Assembly (NCBI RefSeq): GCF_003675385.1
Contig: NZ_RCWZ01000002.1
Span: 1,302,001-1,366,000, forward strand
Direction: 5' to 3'
Source: Mucilaginibacter kameinonensis
GTDB lineage: Bacteria > Bacteroidota > Bacteroidia > Sphingobacteriales > Sphingobacteriaceae
Length of the DNA stretch: 64,000 bases
This document shows, piece after piece, positions 32,511 to 41,007 of the stretch. Position 1 is the first letter of the stretch, and every line of letters starts with the position of its first letter. Both the position numbers and the translations under genes were made by a program. The notes under the pieces were generated by a model. That model did no database searches. It was given only the letters and a program-made list of their open reading frames with translations, and was not told where the DNA came from.

Positions 32511-33923
32511 ATGTCGCTGCAAAAGAACAAGATCCTCATCATCGCCTCCCTGGCCATATTTGTTGAAGCGCTTGATATCGCTATTATCAACCTCACCATT
32601 CCCGCTATCCAAAAGCAGTTTCTGGTAACCAACGACCAGGTTCAATGGCTGCAAACGCTATATGTTTTGCTGTATGGCGGCTTCCTGATTATTGGCGGCA
32701 AACTATCGGATGTTGTGGGGCCAAAAAAGATCTTCATAGCAGGTGCTGTCCTGTTTCTGTTAACATCCCTGGGCGCGGGTTTGGCCGGTACCTTTATGTT
32801 TCTTAGTTTATCGAGGGCGATGCAGGGTTTAGCGGCGGCGCTGATCATGCCATCAGCCTTCTCTATCATAACGCATACTTTTACCGAAGAGCGGGAGCGG
32901 AGCAAAGCAATCGGGATTTTTAGCTCGTTCGCGGCAGTTGGCTCGGGTATTGGCCTCTCGGTAGGCGGAATTATCAGTACCTACATGGGATGGCATTGGG
33001 TGTTCCTGATCAATGTGCCTGTGCTGGCCGTTATTATCATTGTAGGTTGGTTTTACCTGGCCAATGATACTTCTGAACAAAAACAACCTTCTCCCGATTT
33101 GTTTTCGGGCGTTTTATTGGTAATTAGCTTGTTGATGCTAAGCTATGGCGTACATCAGCTGGGCGATATTAAACAACAACTTAGCATGATCTTGCTTTGC
33201 GCTTTGGGTGTAATGGTTAGTACAAGGTTGCTTTACGTCCGTTTAACCCGTCGTGCGAATCCGCTTATTGATCTATCGGTTTTTAAAGCATCATCGGTTA
33301 TTACCGCCAATGGTGTATTCATTTTACTGGGGGCCTTTTTTACCGGGTACCTGTTTATCATATCTCAATTATTGCAAAAGGATATGAGTTATAATGCGGC
33401 AAAGTCTGGTTTGCTGCTGGTGCCTTTTAGCTTATTGTCGGCACTTGTGGCCAAGTTTATGCTGCCGGGCATTATGAAACGCCTCACAACCGAGCAAACC
33501 GGCTTACTGGGGATGTGCTGCATGTTAACCGGCGGACTGGTTTTAGTTTGCGCGGTATTTGCAGGCTATTCGCTCCCTTTGCTGCTGTTGTCGGCCGCTT
33601 TTATATCCGGTTTGGGCATGACCATCTGTTTTACAAGTTTATCTGTGCTCGCTGTAAAAAATATCCCTAAACAACACTACGGTTTGGCATCAAGCCTGGG
33701 TACTACCACTTACTTTTTAGGTGCAGGAGTTGGCTTGTCAATACTTACGCTGTTTATGCAACAAGGTAACCAGAGTGCTTCGGTAAGTGGTTTATCGCTT
33801 ATTATTCTTTGCGTATACGCGCTGATAGGTTTGCTGTGGCTTGTTATTTACCTTGTAAATTTAAAAGTTAAGAGCGTGCCTGTAACCCTGCCAAAATCAC
33901 AAAGCTTGCCTGATGTTTTTTAA
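32511..33923 (+). CDS. DHA2 family MFS transporter
   Basis: A 470-residue inner-membrane transporter, about 12-14 helices. Helix 1 carries VEALDIAIINLTIPAIQKQF, the DHA2 signature position; motif A is GGKLSDVVGPKKIF, and motif C-like GSGIGLSVGGIISTYMGW follows. It is a probable proton-driven exporter. The Lrp regulator is divergent upstream, which may tie export to amino-acid or amine levels. The gene overlaps the convergent DinB gene by 27 bases at its 3' end. Confidence 0.93.
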   Translation: MSLQKNKILIIASLAIFVEALDIAIINLTIPAIQKQFLVTNDQVQWLQTLYVLLYGGFLIIGGKLSDVVGPKKIFIAGAVLFLLTSLGAGLAGTFMFLSLSRAMQGLAAALIMPSAFSIITHTFTEERERSKAIGIFSSFAAVGSGIGLSVGGIISTYMGWHWVFLINVPVLAVIIIVGWFYLANDTSEQKQPSPDLFSGVLLVISLLMLSYGVHQLGDIKQQLSMILLCALGVMVSTRLLYVRLTRRANPLIDLSVFKASSVITANGVFILLGAFFTGYLFIISQLLQKDMSYNAAKSGLLLVPFSLLSALVAKFMLPGIMKRLTTEQTGLLGMCCMLTGGLVLVCAVFAGYSLPLLLLSAAFISGLGMTICFTSLSVLAVKNIPKQHYGLASSLGTTTYFLGAGVGLSILTLFMQQGNQSASVSGLSLIILCVYALIGLLWLVIYLVNLKVKSVPVTLPKSQSLPDVF

Positions 33924-34430
33924 CTGGTGGATGTGTTTTTGGGTATGATAGCAAATCAAGTACAGCCACTCCAGCCGGGTAAGTTCGCCGAAGAAAGGAA
34001 CTACCAGTTCTGTGCTGATCGCGTAAAGATCTTTGCTGTTAATAACCTCTCTAACCTGGGAGATAGCTGTTTGTAATAAATCGATAAGCCCTGCTTTTTG
34101 ATGAGGCCCGTCTGATGGCCATATGCCAGGCGCGGATTTGAACTTAGCTTCAAAATCAAGAAAAAGGTCTTTAATCATTTTTACCTTTTCGTCTGGGTCT
34201 CTCTCTGCGGGCTTGCCGGCTCCGTTAAGTACAGGGATAAGTTGTGATGCAGATTTAAAAACGTGCTCAGCTATTTGTCCGGCTGTCCAGCTATCCGGTG
34301 AAAGTGTTATGTTTATTTGCTGCTCATTAAATAAAGCAACGGTTGATAACATATTACTGGCAGTATCTTCAAATACTGCCAGTAAATTGATAAGGGCATC
34401 AGTTTGGTGGTTGGTGGTTTGATTTTCCAT
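33897..34430 (-). CDS. DinB family protein
   Basis: A 177-residue four-helix-bundle protein of the DinB/YfiT superfamily. The motif around SPDSWTAGQIAEHVFKS supplies the first metal histidine; two more histidines come near the end in LICYHTQKHIHQLKNI, the usual HxxxH-type site. Members use a divalent metal, in several cases for thiol-dependent transferase chemistry. The substrate is unknown. It follows the VOC and AraC genes on the same strand. Confidence 0.85.
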   Translation of the reverse strand: MENQTTNHQTDALINLLAVFEDTASNMLSTVALFNEQQINITLSPDSWTAGQIAEHVFKSASQLIPVLNGAGKPAERDPDEKVKMIKDLFLDFEAKFKSAPGIWPSDGPHQKAGLIDLLQTAISQVREVINSKDLYAISTELVVPFFGELTRLEWLYLICYHTQKHIHQLKNIRQAL

Positions 34431-34537
34431 GACGTTTTAAAGATTGATTGATACAAATCTCCGCCCAAAATCAAAGTTTGAACCTTGGCGTTTGTGCCAT
34501 AATTGGGGTGGTTTTGCGCCATGCGCAAAATGAATAA

Positions 34538-34951
34538 CTAACTTTTCTTTTCACCCAATGAAAACCAGTTACCCGAGTCGTCTTTAAACAGAGCTTCAAA
34601 GCCGTAAAACTCTTTAGTGGGGGTTTTTGTAAACTCAACCCCTTTGGCTTTTAACTCTTCATAAGTAGCTATCAGGTCATCACATTCAAAAACGCCAAAT
34701 CCGAAGGTGCCGCGTTGTACTAATTCGCGCATTTGCTGCGCTGCCAATGAATCGAACATCATGCCTTCACTTATGGCCATGAGCGATATTTCCAATTCGG
34801 GCTGCTCCGGAGGGCAAACAGTAAGCCAGCGCATTCCGGGACCCATTGCTGCGTCGGTATTTACCTTAAAGCCCAGTTTGTTTACGTAAAAGTCATAAGC
34901 GCTGTCCTGGTTAAGCACAAATACGCTCACATGGTTCATTTTGGTTATCAT
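34538..34951 (-). CDS. VOC family protein
   Basis: A 137-residue protein from ATG 34951 (MITKMNHVSVFVLNQDSAYDFY); the frame extends to TTG 34975. The paired beta-alpha-beta-beta-beta units of the VOC fold are seen: NHVSVFVLNQDSAYDFYVNKLGF and TFGFGVFECDDLIATYEELKAKGVEF, ending in FKDDSGNWFSLGE. A histidine in the first strand and a terminal glutamate are possible metal ligands. It probably acts in resistance or as a lyase-like enzyme. The AraC gene lies upstream on the same strand. Confidence 0.87.
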   Translation of the reverse strand: MITKMNHVSVFVLNQDSAYDFYVNKLGFKVNTDAAMGPGMRWLTVCPPEQPELEISLMAISEGMMFDSLAAQQMRELVQRGTFGFGVFECDDLIATYEELKAKGVEFTKTPTKEFYGFEALFKDDSGNWFSLGEKKS

Positions 34952-35001
34952 TTGTGTTTTGTTTTGATAAACCAAAAATCGAGATCATTAAAGAATGAAG
35001 C

Positions 35002-35439
35002 TTATTGAAAATTGCGTTTTTGCAGCCATTCTTTTTCACCGGCAAAACAGGACGGTATAAATTTAAGGGGCGACTGCCGCATTTCATTTTGCCTTTTTAA
35101 CTCAGCCTGCTGATAATTTGCAGGTGAACAGGAGGTGACCTTTTTAAACAAAGCCGAAAAGGAAGTAATACTGTCAAAACCTACCGCATAACAAACATCA
35201 GCGACCGGAATATTCTTTTTTAAGAGCAAGCTGGCATTTTCAATCCTTACTTTAATGAGGTACTGATGCGGCGTTTTGCCATAAATGTTTTTAAACTGCC
35301 TTATGAAATGAAATTTGGAAAAATATGCCTCGTCGGCAATGTCATTCAGGTCGATAGCTTCATGATAATTTTTATCAATGAACAATTTGGCCTGCACAAG
35401 TCTGCGGTAAAGATATATTTTGGGTAGTCGTTCAATCAT
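35002..35439 (-). CDS. AraC-type helix-turn-helix regulator (short)
   Basis: A 145-residue protein from ATG 35439; a TTG start at 35514 would add 25 residues (DFQYCNERAIARNNQIKADIY) that also look like protein, so the start is uncertain. It is almost only the AraC DNA-binding domain: DLNDIADEAYFSKFHFIRQFKNIYGKTPHQYL and VADVCYAVGFDSITSFSALFKKVTSCSPANY. No sensor domain is present. It lies upstream of the VOC and DinB genes on the same strand and may control them. Confidence 0.85.
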   Translation of the reverse strand: MIERLPKIYLYRRLVQAKLFIDKNYHEAIDLNDIADEAYFSKFHFIRQFKNIYGKTPHQYLIKVRIENASLLLKKNIPVADVCYAVGFDSITSFSALFKKVTSCSPANYQQAELKRQNEMRQSPLKFIPSCFAGEKEWLQKRNFQ

Positions 35440-35645
35440 CTGAATATAAATATCGGCTTTTATTTGGTTATTGCGCGCAATGGCCCTTTCATTGCAATAT
35501 TGAAAATCAACCAAAATTCATGGATAATTATATGATGGAAGGAAGGCTTTTATTTCGCCTGAAAAATCACACAAAATTTATTTTAGGGCAATATTTTGTT
35601 AATGAGTAGATTATATGAATACTTGAAAAATCTTTCAAAAAAAAT

Positions 35646-35675
35646 TTTGCAACTTGATTTAAAATCCTACTTTTG
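35646..35675 (+). promoter_or_regulatory. Promoter of the tRNA-Pro pair
   Basis: TTTG (35646-35649), an 18-base spacer, and TACTTTTG (35668-35675) together match the Bacteroidota sigma-70-type consensus. Transcription would begin about 12 bases before the first tRNA. This is the best promoter in the window. Confidence 0.75.
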
Positions 35676-35693
35676 CACACCCAATCAGGGAGA

Positions 35694-35767
35694 CGGGATG
35701 TAGCGTAGCCCGGTATCGCGCCACATTTGGGATGTGGAGGCCGCAGGTTCGAATCCTGCCATCCCGA
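35694..35767 (+). tRNA. tRNA-Pro (anticodon TGG), copy 1
   Basis: A 74-base cloverleaf. The acceptor stem CGGGATG pairs with CATCCCG, the discriminator base is A, and CCA is not encoded. The anticodon arm CCACA-TTTGGGA-TGTGG gives anticodon TGG, and the T arm has GGTTCGAATCC. It reads CCA and related proline codons. Confidence 0.97.
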
Positions 35768-35787
35768 CAAAAGCGATACCAAGTGTC

Positions 35788-35825
35788 AAAAACCCTCTAA
35801 ATTGAAAGTTTAGAGGGTTTTATTT
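35788..35825 (+). terminator. Intrinsic terminator between the tRNA genes
   Basis: CCCTCTAAA (35793-35801) pairs with TTTAGAGGG (35809-35817), flanked by A-run and T-run sequence. It could end the first tRNA transcript before the second copy. Confidence 0.75.
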
Positions 35826-35863
35826 TCTGATTGGAAGAATCATAATACCCGGCGAAAGCCAAA

Positions 35864-35937
35864 CGGGATGTAGCGTAGCCCGGTATCGCGCCACATTTGG
35901 GATGTGGAGGCCGCAGGTTCGAATCCTGCCATCCCGA
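35864..35937 (+). tRNA. tRNA-Pro (anticodon TGG), copy 2
   Basis: Identical over all 74 bases to the copy at 35694-35767, 96 bases downstream. The flanks differ except for the few bases next to the acceptor stem. No separate TAnnTTTG box is visible, so it probably depends on read-through from the first copy or on a weaker promoter. Confidence 0.97.
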
Positions 35938-35947
35938 CTACCGGTAA

Positions 35948-35987
35948 ACAAAAAAGCTTTGACGAAAGTCAGAGCTTTTTTGTTTTA
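35948..35987. terminator. Bidirectional terminator after tRNA-Pro copy 2
   Basis: ACAAAAAAGCTTTGAC (35948-35963) pairs with GTCAGAGCTTTTTTGT (35968-35983) with one mismatch. T-runs exist on both strands, so it can also end the minus-strand esterase gene at 36015. Confidence 0.85.
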
Positions 35988-36014
35988 TAAGACTTTATAA
36001 ACGAATCAGTTCAG

Positions 36015-37139
36015 TTATAATTTTGCCGCGTTTACCGAATGATAATCTCTCCAAAGCCATTCTAATGCTTCCGGAAGTGTTTGTTTTCTGACGTTATTGT
36101 CTACATGATGGGCGTTGCGCGCAAAAATAAACTGATATTGATAGTTTTTAGCCGCGAGTTCTTTGGCCATATTTTCGTTTGCAAGTACCCAGTCATGCAT
36201 CCCGTCGCGCATTACATTTGGATTAAGAAGGTCCTGATCGCCCACTTCCAGCCAGATTCTTAATGGCTTTGGCCGGCTTCTGGCAATCAGGTGCTGATGA
36301 AATTCCCAGGCACCATGTGGTGTTTCCGGGTTATAGGGCCATTGCTGGTTAATGTAGGTGCCCGAATAGGTGAGCACCCTGTGATACCATTCCTGGTGGA
36401 ACCAGGCCATGATCAGGGCACATGATCCGCCGGAGCTGCCACCCATAGTGGCACGGCCATCCGGGTCTTTGGTTAATTTTACCTGGCATTTGTTTTCTAC
36501 AAGTGGCAGCACTTCAGTTTCAACAAATTCTGCATATCTGCCGTTCATAGTATCATATTCAAGGCCCCGTTGGCTACCCTGTGCGTCGCCACCACCGTTG
36601 CCGATTGATATAGCAATCATTGGTGGCAACTTTCCTTCGGCAATGAGGTTGTTCAGGACCGTGAATAGTAAGTCGTCGGGCCCATCAGTGCCAATGATGA
36701 ATGGAGCCTCAGTACCGGGGACATATTGTTTAGGAACATAAACCGCTACCTGGCGGGCATATGGAGCTGGGTGACTTGTTGTAACTATAAGTTTGACGGG
36801 ATTAGCCGGATCTGGCGTGCCAAATGTATTGGGCTCCCTGGTTATACCCGGATAAATTTTACTTTCCTTCGAGTTCATGGTAAACCGGTATATCGTGCCC
36901 TGCGGCACATTGGCTTGTACCACTGATTCCGGCGCGGGATTATGAGTAGGGCCGATAATAAAATTCCCATTAGCATTTGGCGAGGGGTTGGTTCCATCCG
37001 GTAATTCCGTAGCTGTAACATACCCTGGGGTATGCGGGTCACGGATTGGTATTTGGGCTATGATTGGGTTTACACTCCATATTGTGCAAAATAATATACC
37101 CAACACCCAGGGGCGATTGCATATTTTAATTAGCCTCAT
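36015..37139 (-). CDS. Secreted esterase, enterochelin-esterase (Fes/EstD-like) fold
   Basis: A 374-residue alpha/beta hydrolase with a signal peptide (about 1-28). The nucleophile elbow is GGSSGGSCALIMAW; likely acid and base residues are in EVGDQDLLNP and NAHHVDNNV. The central region (VYVPKQYVPGTEAPFIIGTDGPD, PPMIAISIGNGGGDAQGSQRGLEYDTMNGRYAEFV) matches the esterase-D-type enzymes common in Bacteroidota next to glycan-use genes. It probably removes acyl groups (acetyl, feruloyl or similar) from polysaccharides. There is no SusCD pair adjacent. Confidence 0.88.
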   Translation of the reverse strand: MRLIKICNRPWVLGILFCTIWSVNPIIAQIPIRDPHTPGYVTATELPDGTNPSPNANGNFIIGPTHNPAPESVVQANVPQGTIYRFTMNSKESKIYPGITREPNTFGTPDPANPVKLIVTTSHPAPYARQVAVYVPKQYVPGTEAPFIIGTDGPDDLLFTVLNNLIAEGKLPPMIAISIGNGGGDAQGSQRGLEYDTMNGRYAEFVETEVLPLVENKCQVKLTKDPDGRATMGGSSGGSCALIMAWFHQEWYHRVLTYSGTYINQQWPYNPETPHGAWEFHQHLIARSRPKPLRIWLEVGDQDLLNPNVMRDGMHDWVLANENMAKELAAKNYQYQFIFARNAHHVDNNVRKQTLPEALEWLWRDYHSVNAAKL

Positions 37140-37291
37140 TTTGGTTTGATTTATGAAAGGGTGATTATTTAGGGTTGGTTTAAAATTAAAATTTGTAGCC
37201 GAATATTACTAATTAGCCTACCGATTTACTTTCGTAAAGGTGATAAAAGCCGTGTTTGAGAATAAATGTTGATGTAATAGCAAATGGGTGT

Positions 37292-37322
37292 AAAAAAAGC
37301 CCGATGCAATTGTACCGGGCTC
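37292..37322 (-). terminator. Terminator of the SGNH/MBOAT genes
   Basis: On the minus strand AGCCCG (37321-37316) pairs with CGGGCT (37303-37298), followed by a run of seven T. It lies about 30 bases after the SGNH stop. The remaining interval 37140-37291 shows nothing definable. Confidence 0.8.
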
Positions 37323-37354
37323 GTCAATATAGTTTAGTTGTTTGTTGTTGATTA

Positions 37355-38308
37355 TTAGTGGTTAAAGGTTACCAACTGCCTGTTTTCAAACGATTTTACG
37401 GAATGTGTTGGGGGAGGAGCAAGCATTCCGTTCATGATCTGTTGTTTTATGTATGTCGAATATTTGATAGCTCCTTTATAATTCAAATGACCAAAATCGG
37501 CAAACTCATCATTTTTTAGCGGAAAGTTATTGAAGTCAAGAAACTTTATATCGCTGAAATAACGTTGGCGGATCAACGAAAACTCAGCCTCATTACTTCT
37601 GTATTCATATAGTGGATGCTGAGGGCTCCTGATCAGGAAAACGTTTTTGTGCATGCCGTTGCAATAGTCTATTATTTTCCTCAGGTATTGAATATTAGTT
37701 GTTGAGATCGTGCTTTCATTTGGTGAAGCTTTAATGTGTTGCCCTGCGGGATTAGTCGCCGGCAATGGTTTGGTACCTTCTATTTTAAAATAACCTCCCG
37801 TTTTTCCGGTATAGTTGTAATTAAATGAAACAGCCTTAATCAGGTTGCTACGGGCAGCTATACCTATACAATTCATGAAGTATTTTGAATTGTGTTGAGC
37901 AAGTACCTTAAAATCTGATACTCCCATAAATGATGCGTATTGTGGGAACATGTTCGACATATAGGTATATCCCCATGTCCAGTCGTCCATTTTAGGAGCA
38001 ATCTGGTTATTGGAGAACTCAATTAAAACGGTTGTGATCTGCGGATTTTGCGACAGATATTTTTTAACCTTTTGAAAGGTGTAAAAATAAGATTCAGCCG
38101 AATGCGAAAGATTGGTGAGCTTTGGTATAAGCGTGTCGTCATATGCACACTCAGAATGCGAATGGCCAAAGATTACGATAGTATCGTCTTTTTTTATGTT
38201 GAATTTCGAAAGCTTACTTACCAGATAACCCGGAATTAAGGCTATAGCCAACACGAGCAAACAGCCCGCGCAGGCAAATGTTAGGGTTTTAATTAAAAAG
38301 CGGTGCAT
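37355..38308 (-). CDS. SGNH-hydrolase-like membrane-anchored protein
   Basis: A 317-residue protein with an N-terminal membrane helix (about 9-30). SGNH motifs are seen: block I FGHSHSECAYDD with probable nucleophile S50, and block V DFGHLNYKGA with D271 and H274 as the acid-base pair. Such proteins act outside the membrane, either transferring or removing acetyl groups on polysaccharide, with an MBOAT protein supplying the acyl group. It lies 3 bases after the MBOAT stop, a strong sign of joint function. The residue spacing is unlike classical AlgJ/AlgX, so the exact role is inferred. Confidence 0.8.
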   Translation of the reverse strand: MHRFLIKTLTFACAGCLLVLAIALIPGYLVSKLSKFNIKKDDTIVIFGHSHSECAYDDTLIPKLTNLSHSAESYFYTFQKVKKYLSQNPQITTVLIEFSNNQIAPKMDDWTWGYTYMSNMFPQYASFMGVSDFKVLAQHNSKYFMNCIGIAARSNLIKAVSFNYNYTGKTGGYFKIEGTKPLPATNPAGQHIKASPNESTISTTNIQYLRKIIDYCNGMHKNVFLIRSPQHPLYEYRSNEAEFSLIRQRYFSDIKFLDFNNFPLKNDEFADFGHLNYKGAIKYSTYIKQQIMNGMLAPPPTHSVKSFENRQLVTFNH

Positions 38309-38311
38309 GGC

Positions 38312-39763
38312 TTAAAACTGAAAATAAATAAACTGCTGCTCTTTACCTGTAAATAAAAATATCACGATGATTAGTGTGTAATAAAATGCTAATCTGTAGC
38401 CCCTTCTCCTTAGCCAGGTTAATTTTTCTATGGCATACTGGCTTTCCCGGCCCTGCCATTCCACTATAATAAAGGTGATAATAAGGAGGATAACTTCAAG
38501 CAATTGCTCTCTGCTAACATCCAATTGAGGTACAGAGAAAAGCGATTTTGAAAAGATGCTACCAATGTATTTAAACGCCTGTGTGACGCTGTCTGCCCGG
38601 AAAAAGATCCACGCGAAAATAACCTGTATAAAAGTGATCACCATTTGCATAAACTCGCGGGCCGTTGGCAAGGCCTTGCCTTTAGCAACAATTTCGAGGT
38701 GATTGCGGTTGGTTTTTAACAGGATGGAGGGGAGAATGAATAACGCGTTCAGAAGCCCCCAGATAATAAACGTCCAATTGGCACCATGCCAGAAGCCACT
38801 CACCAGGAAAATTATTAAGGTGTTGCGTACCTTGAGCCAGGTTCCGGTTTTGCTGCCCCCAAGTGGTATGTACAAATAATCTCTGAACCATGATGATAAC
38901 GAGATATGCCACCGGCGCCAAAACTCGGCCATATCCCGCGAAAAATAAGGGAATGCAAAGTTTCTGAGCAGTTCGAATCCGAAAAGCCTGGCAATGCCCA
39001 GGGCCATGTCTGAATAGCCCGAAAAATCGCAATAGATCTGGAACGCAAAAAATATGGCGCCTAAAACCAGCGTGCTTCCCGAATAGTGGGCGCTGTTGGC
39101 AAATATCAGGTTAGCATAGTCGGCGCATTGATCGGCTATGACAGCTTTTTTAAACAGGCCCCAAAGTATTTGTCTTAGGCCGTTAATGGCTTCCTGGTAA
39201 TCAAATTTTCTTGGTGCTTTTACCTGAGGCAACAAATGTGTGGCACGCTCAATAGGGCCGGCTACTAAAAGCGGAAAAAAGCTTACGAATAATGAATAGT
39301 CGATAAAGTTTCGCTCGGCTTTAATACGGCCTTTAAAAACATCAATTACATAGGATAAGCCATGGAAGGTGTAAAAGGAGATCCCGACAGGCAGGATAAC
39401 ATTCAGTGTAAGCGGGTTTAAATGAATGCCGATATTCGCGCATACAGCTGCCAGTGAAGCTGCAAAGAAGTTGTAATATTTAAAAACGCCTAAAAAGCCC
39501 AGGTTTATTGTTATGCTTAACCAAAGCCAAAAAGTTCTGAGTTTTTGGCTTTTTGCCTGGTACATTTTTAAGCCTGTGAAATAATCAAGCAGGGTTGAAA
39601 ATATCAGCAAAAATAGAAAGCGCCAATCCCAGCAAGCGTAAAAGAAATAGCTTGCCGCCATCAGCAACAGGTTTTGCTGTTGCAATTTGCGGTTAAATAC
39701 AAACCAATAAAGCGCGAATACTACTATCAGAAATATTCCGAACCCAAACGAATTGAAAAGCAT
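38312..39763 (-). CDS. MBOAT family O-acyltransferase (AlgI-like)
   Basis: A 483-residue polytopic membrane protein matching the AlgI/DltB branch of MBOATs. The opening MLFNSFGFGIFLIVVFALYW, the motif YCDFSGYSDMALGIARLFGF, the loop RWHISLSSWFRDYLYIPLGGS and the catalytic histidine in FLVSGFWHGANWTFIIWG are all present. It moves acyl groups, usually acetyl, across the inner membrane for attachment to an exported glycan. The adjacent SGNH protein is the probable acceptor enzyme, and the exopolysaccharide cluster at 42633-64000 is the likely substrate source. Confidence 0.95.
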   Translation of the reverse strand: MLFNSFGFGIFLIVVFALYWFVFNRKLQQQNLLLMAASYFFYACWDWRFLFLLIFSTLLDYFTGLKMYQAKSQKLRTFWLWLSITINLGFLGVFKYYNFFAASLAAVCANIGIHLNPLTLNVILPVGISFYTFHGLSYVIDVFKGRIKAERNFIDYSLFVSFFPLLVAGPIERATHLLPQVKAPRKFDYQEAINGLRQILWGLFKKAVIADQCADYANLIFANSAHYSGSTLVLGAIFFAFQIYCDFSGYSDMALGIARLFGFELLRNFAFPYFSRDMAEFWRRWHISLSSWFRDYLYIPLGGSKTGTWLKVRNTLIIFLVSGFWHGANWTFIIWGLLNALFILPSILLKTNRNHLEIVAKGKALPTAREFMQMVITFIQVIFAWIFFRADSVTQAFKYIGSIFSKSLFSVPQLDVSREQLLEVILLIITFIIVEWQGRESQYAIEKLTWLRRRGYRLAFYYTLIIVIFLFTGKEQQFIYFQF

Positions 39764-39961
39764 GGTACGTGAAATTATAGGATCAGCTAAAAGGGTTGTT
39801 TAAGAAAAATCTGCAGATACAGTGGCAGGGCGCAGGAGGGGTAGCTGTATTAACGAAAGCAGCAATAAGCCGGCTGCTTTTTATAGCGGCTAACTTATTG
39901 GTGCGTTAAAAGAGAAAGTATGTTTTTATCAATATTTAAATGATTAAAAAGCAGGTGATTA

Positions 39962-40399
39962 TTAATCAAGTTTTACCGTGTTATCATTGCGTAAAGCTTC
40001 GTTGAATTTTTCAAGCAGCTTGATGTATTTGTCCATCCAATAGTATATTGCATCAAGAGGTGCATCTTTTGCCTCATGAGTTTCAATATCTTTTTCGGCA
40101 CTTTGTGAATTAAACCTCATGGCAAATTCATTCGGAAATTCTTTTGAAAAATCATGCTCTATAACAATGCCTATCTGGCAAATGATATCAAAGCTTAGCC
40201 TCTTGGTGTTGAACCAATTATACAAGGTTCGGCGGCTAACATTCAGTTTCCGGGCGATTTCACTTATTCCCATGTGGTCACGCCTCACAATTCGCTCTAC
40301 AATTTTACCAAAATGTAAATCTTGAGTGTCATTAATACCAATAGATCTTTGATCATTATTGATATATGAGCTAACTGGGTAATAAACTTTGCTGTGCAT
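39962..40399 (-). CDS. Helix-turn-helix protein
   Basis: A 145-residue protein with an HTH in the middle: MGISEIARKLNVSRRTLYNWFNTKRLSFDIICQIGIVI (about 43-80), which looks like a Fis/phage-repressor-type fold. The C-terminal half has a helical DAIYYWMDKYIKLLEKFNEALR segment that may dimerise. It sits between the MBOAT gene and the PAS regulator and could regulate the polysaccharide genes; no direct evidence is seen. Confidence 0.8.
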   Translation of the reverse strand: MHSKVYYPVSSYINNDQRSIGINDTQDLHFGKIVERIVRRDHMGISEIARKLNVSRRTLYNWFNTKRLSFDIICQIGIVIEHDFSKEFPNEFAMRFNSQSAEKDIETHEAKDAPLDAIYYWMDKYIKLLEKFNEALRNDNTVKLD

Positions 40400-41007
40400 A
40401 AGATTGGATTCGATTAGGTTGTCAATTTTAGTTGGTTAGCATATGTTATTTAGGTTATAATAAAATTGCAGGGTTACTTGCAGATATTTATGGCCATAAA
40501 TATCCAATTTGGTTTTCTTCGAGTCATGATATTAGGTTTAGGTTGTCCATTGGTTTAATATTTCTTTCCCTACTTTTCTACCCCAGTAAACAAATTGTAA
40601 TTTTTTTGAAACTTTTGATTTGATGTTTACGTAATAAAAATATGTATACTTCCATTCTTATTTCAACCTATAAAAGGTCAAATTATACCTGTAAAAGGCG
40701 CTGATTGATGCTTTTTGATACCTATCAGCTATAAAGTGTCTTTTGTCTATCCATTTTGTGCATTTTTTTTGTGAGTGATAGTTAAGTTATTAAACTGTTA
40801 CAGATCGAATATATTTTTACTATATCTTGATTTCTGTAAAGTGTAAAGAATTTCAAAATAAGATAAAATACTGGTGATAAAAGCGCAAATGCCCATTAAT
40901 TCGTAACATTCACCAAATAGCTAAAAAGTTTTTTGTACAACGATGAATGGCGGGTATTTAGGCGCTTGCGGTCAAAGAATTGTATTAAATAATGATAGCT
41001 TTTATAA
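40400..41007. other. Gene-free interval with an 11-base direct repeat
   Basis: About 600 AT-rich bases without a credible gene. CCTATAAAAGG (40667-40677) and CCTGTAAAAGG (40688-40698) are direct repeats 21 bases apart, or two helical turns, as LytTR-like dimers prefer. TGATA-CC-TATCA is a 12-bp dyad about 30 bases further on. It is upstream of the HTH gene and downstream of the PAS gene, both minus strand. Confidence 0.5.

Noticed and set aside
35567..35782. Minus-strand frame over the first tRNA-Pro, with a GWQDSNLRPPHPKCGAI-like peptide
   Set aside because: This is the well-known false ORF antisense to tRNA-Pro-like sequence and has no support of its own.
40432..40623. 63-codon plus-strand frame in the gap before the HTH gene
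   Set aside because: Low-complexity AT-rich sequence, no recognisable domain, and no support from neighbours.
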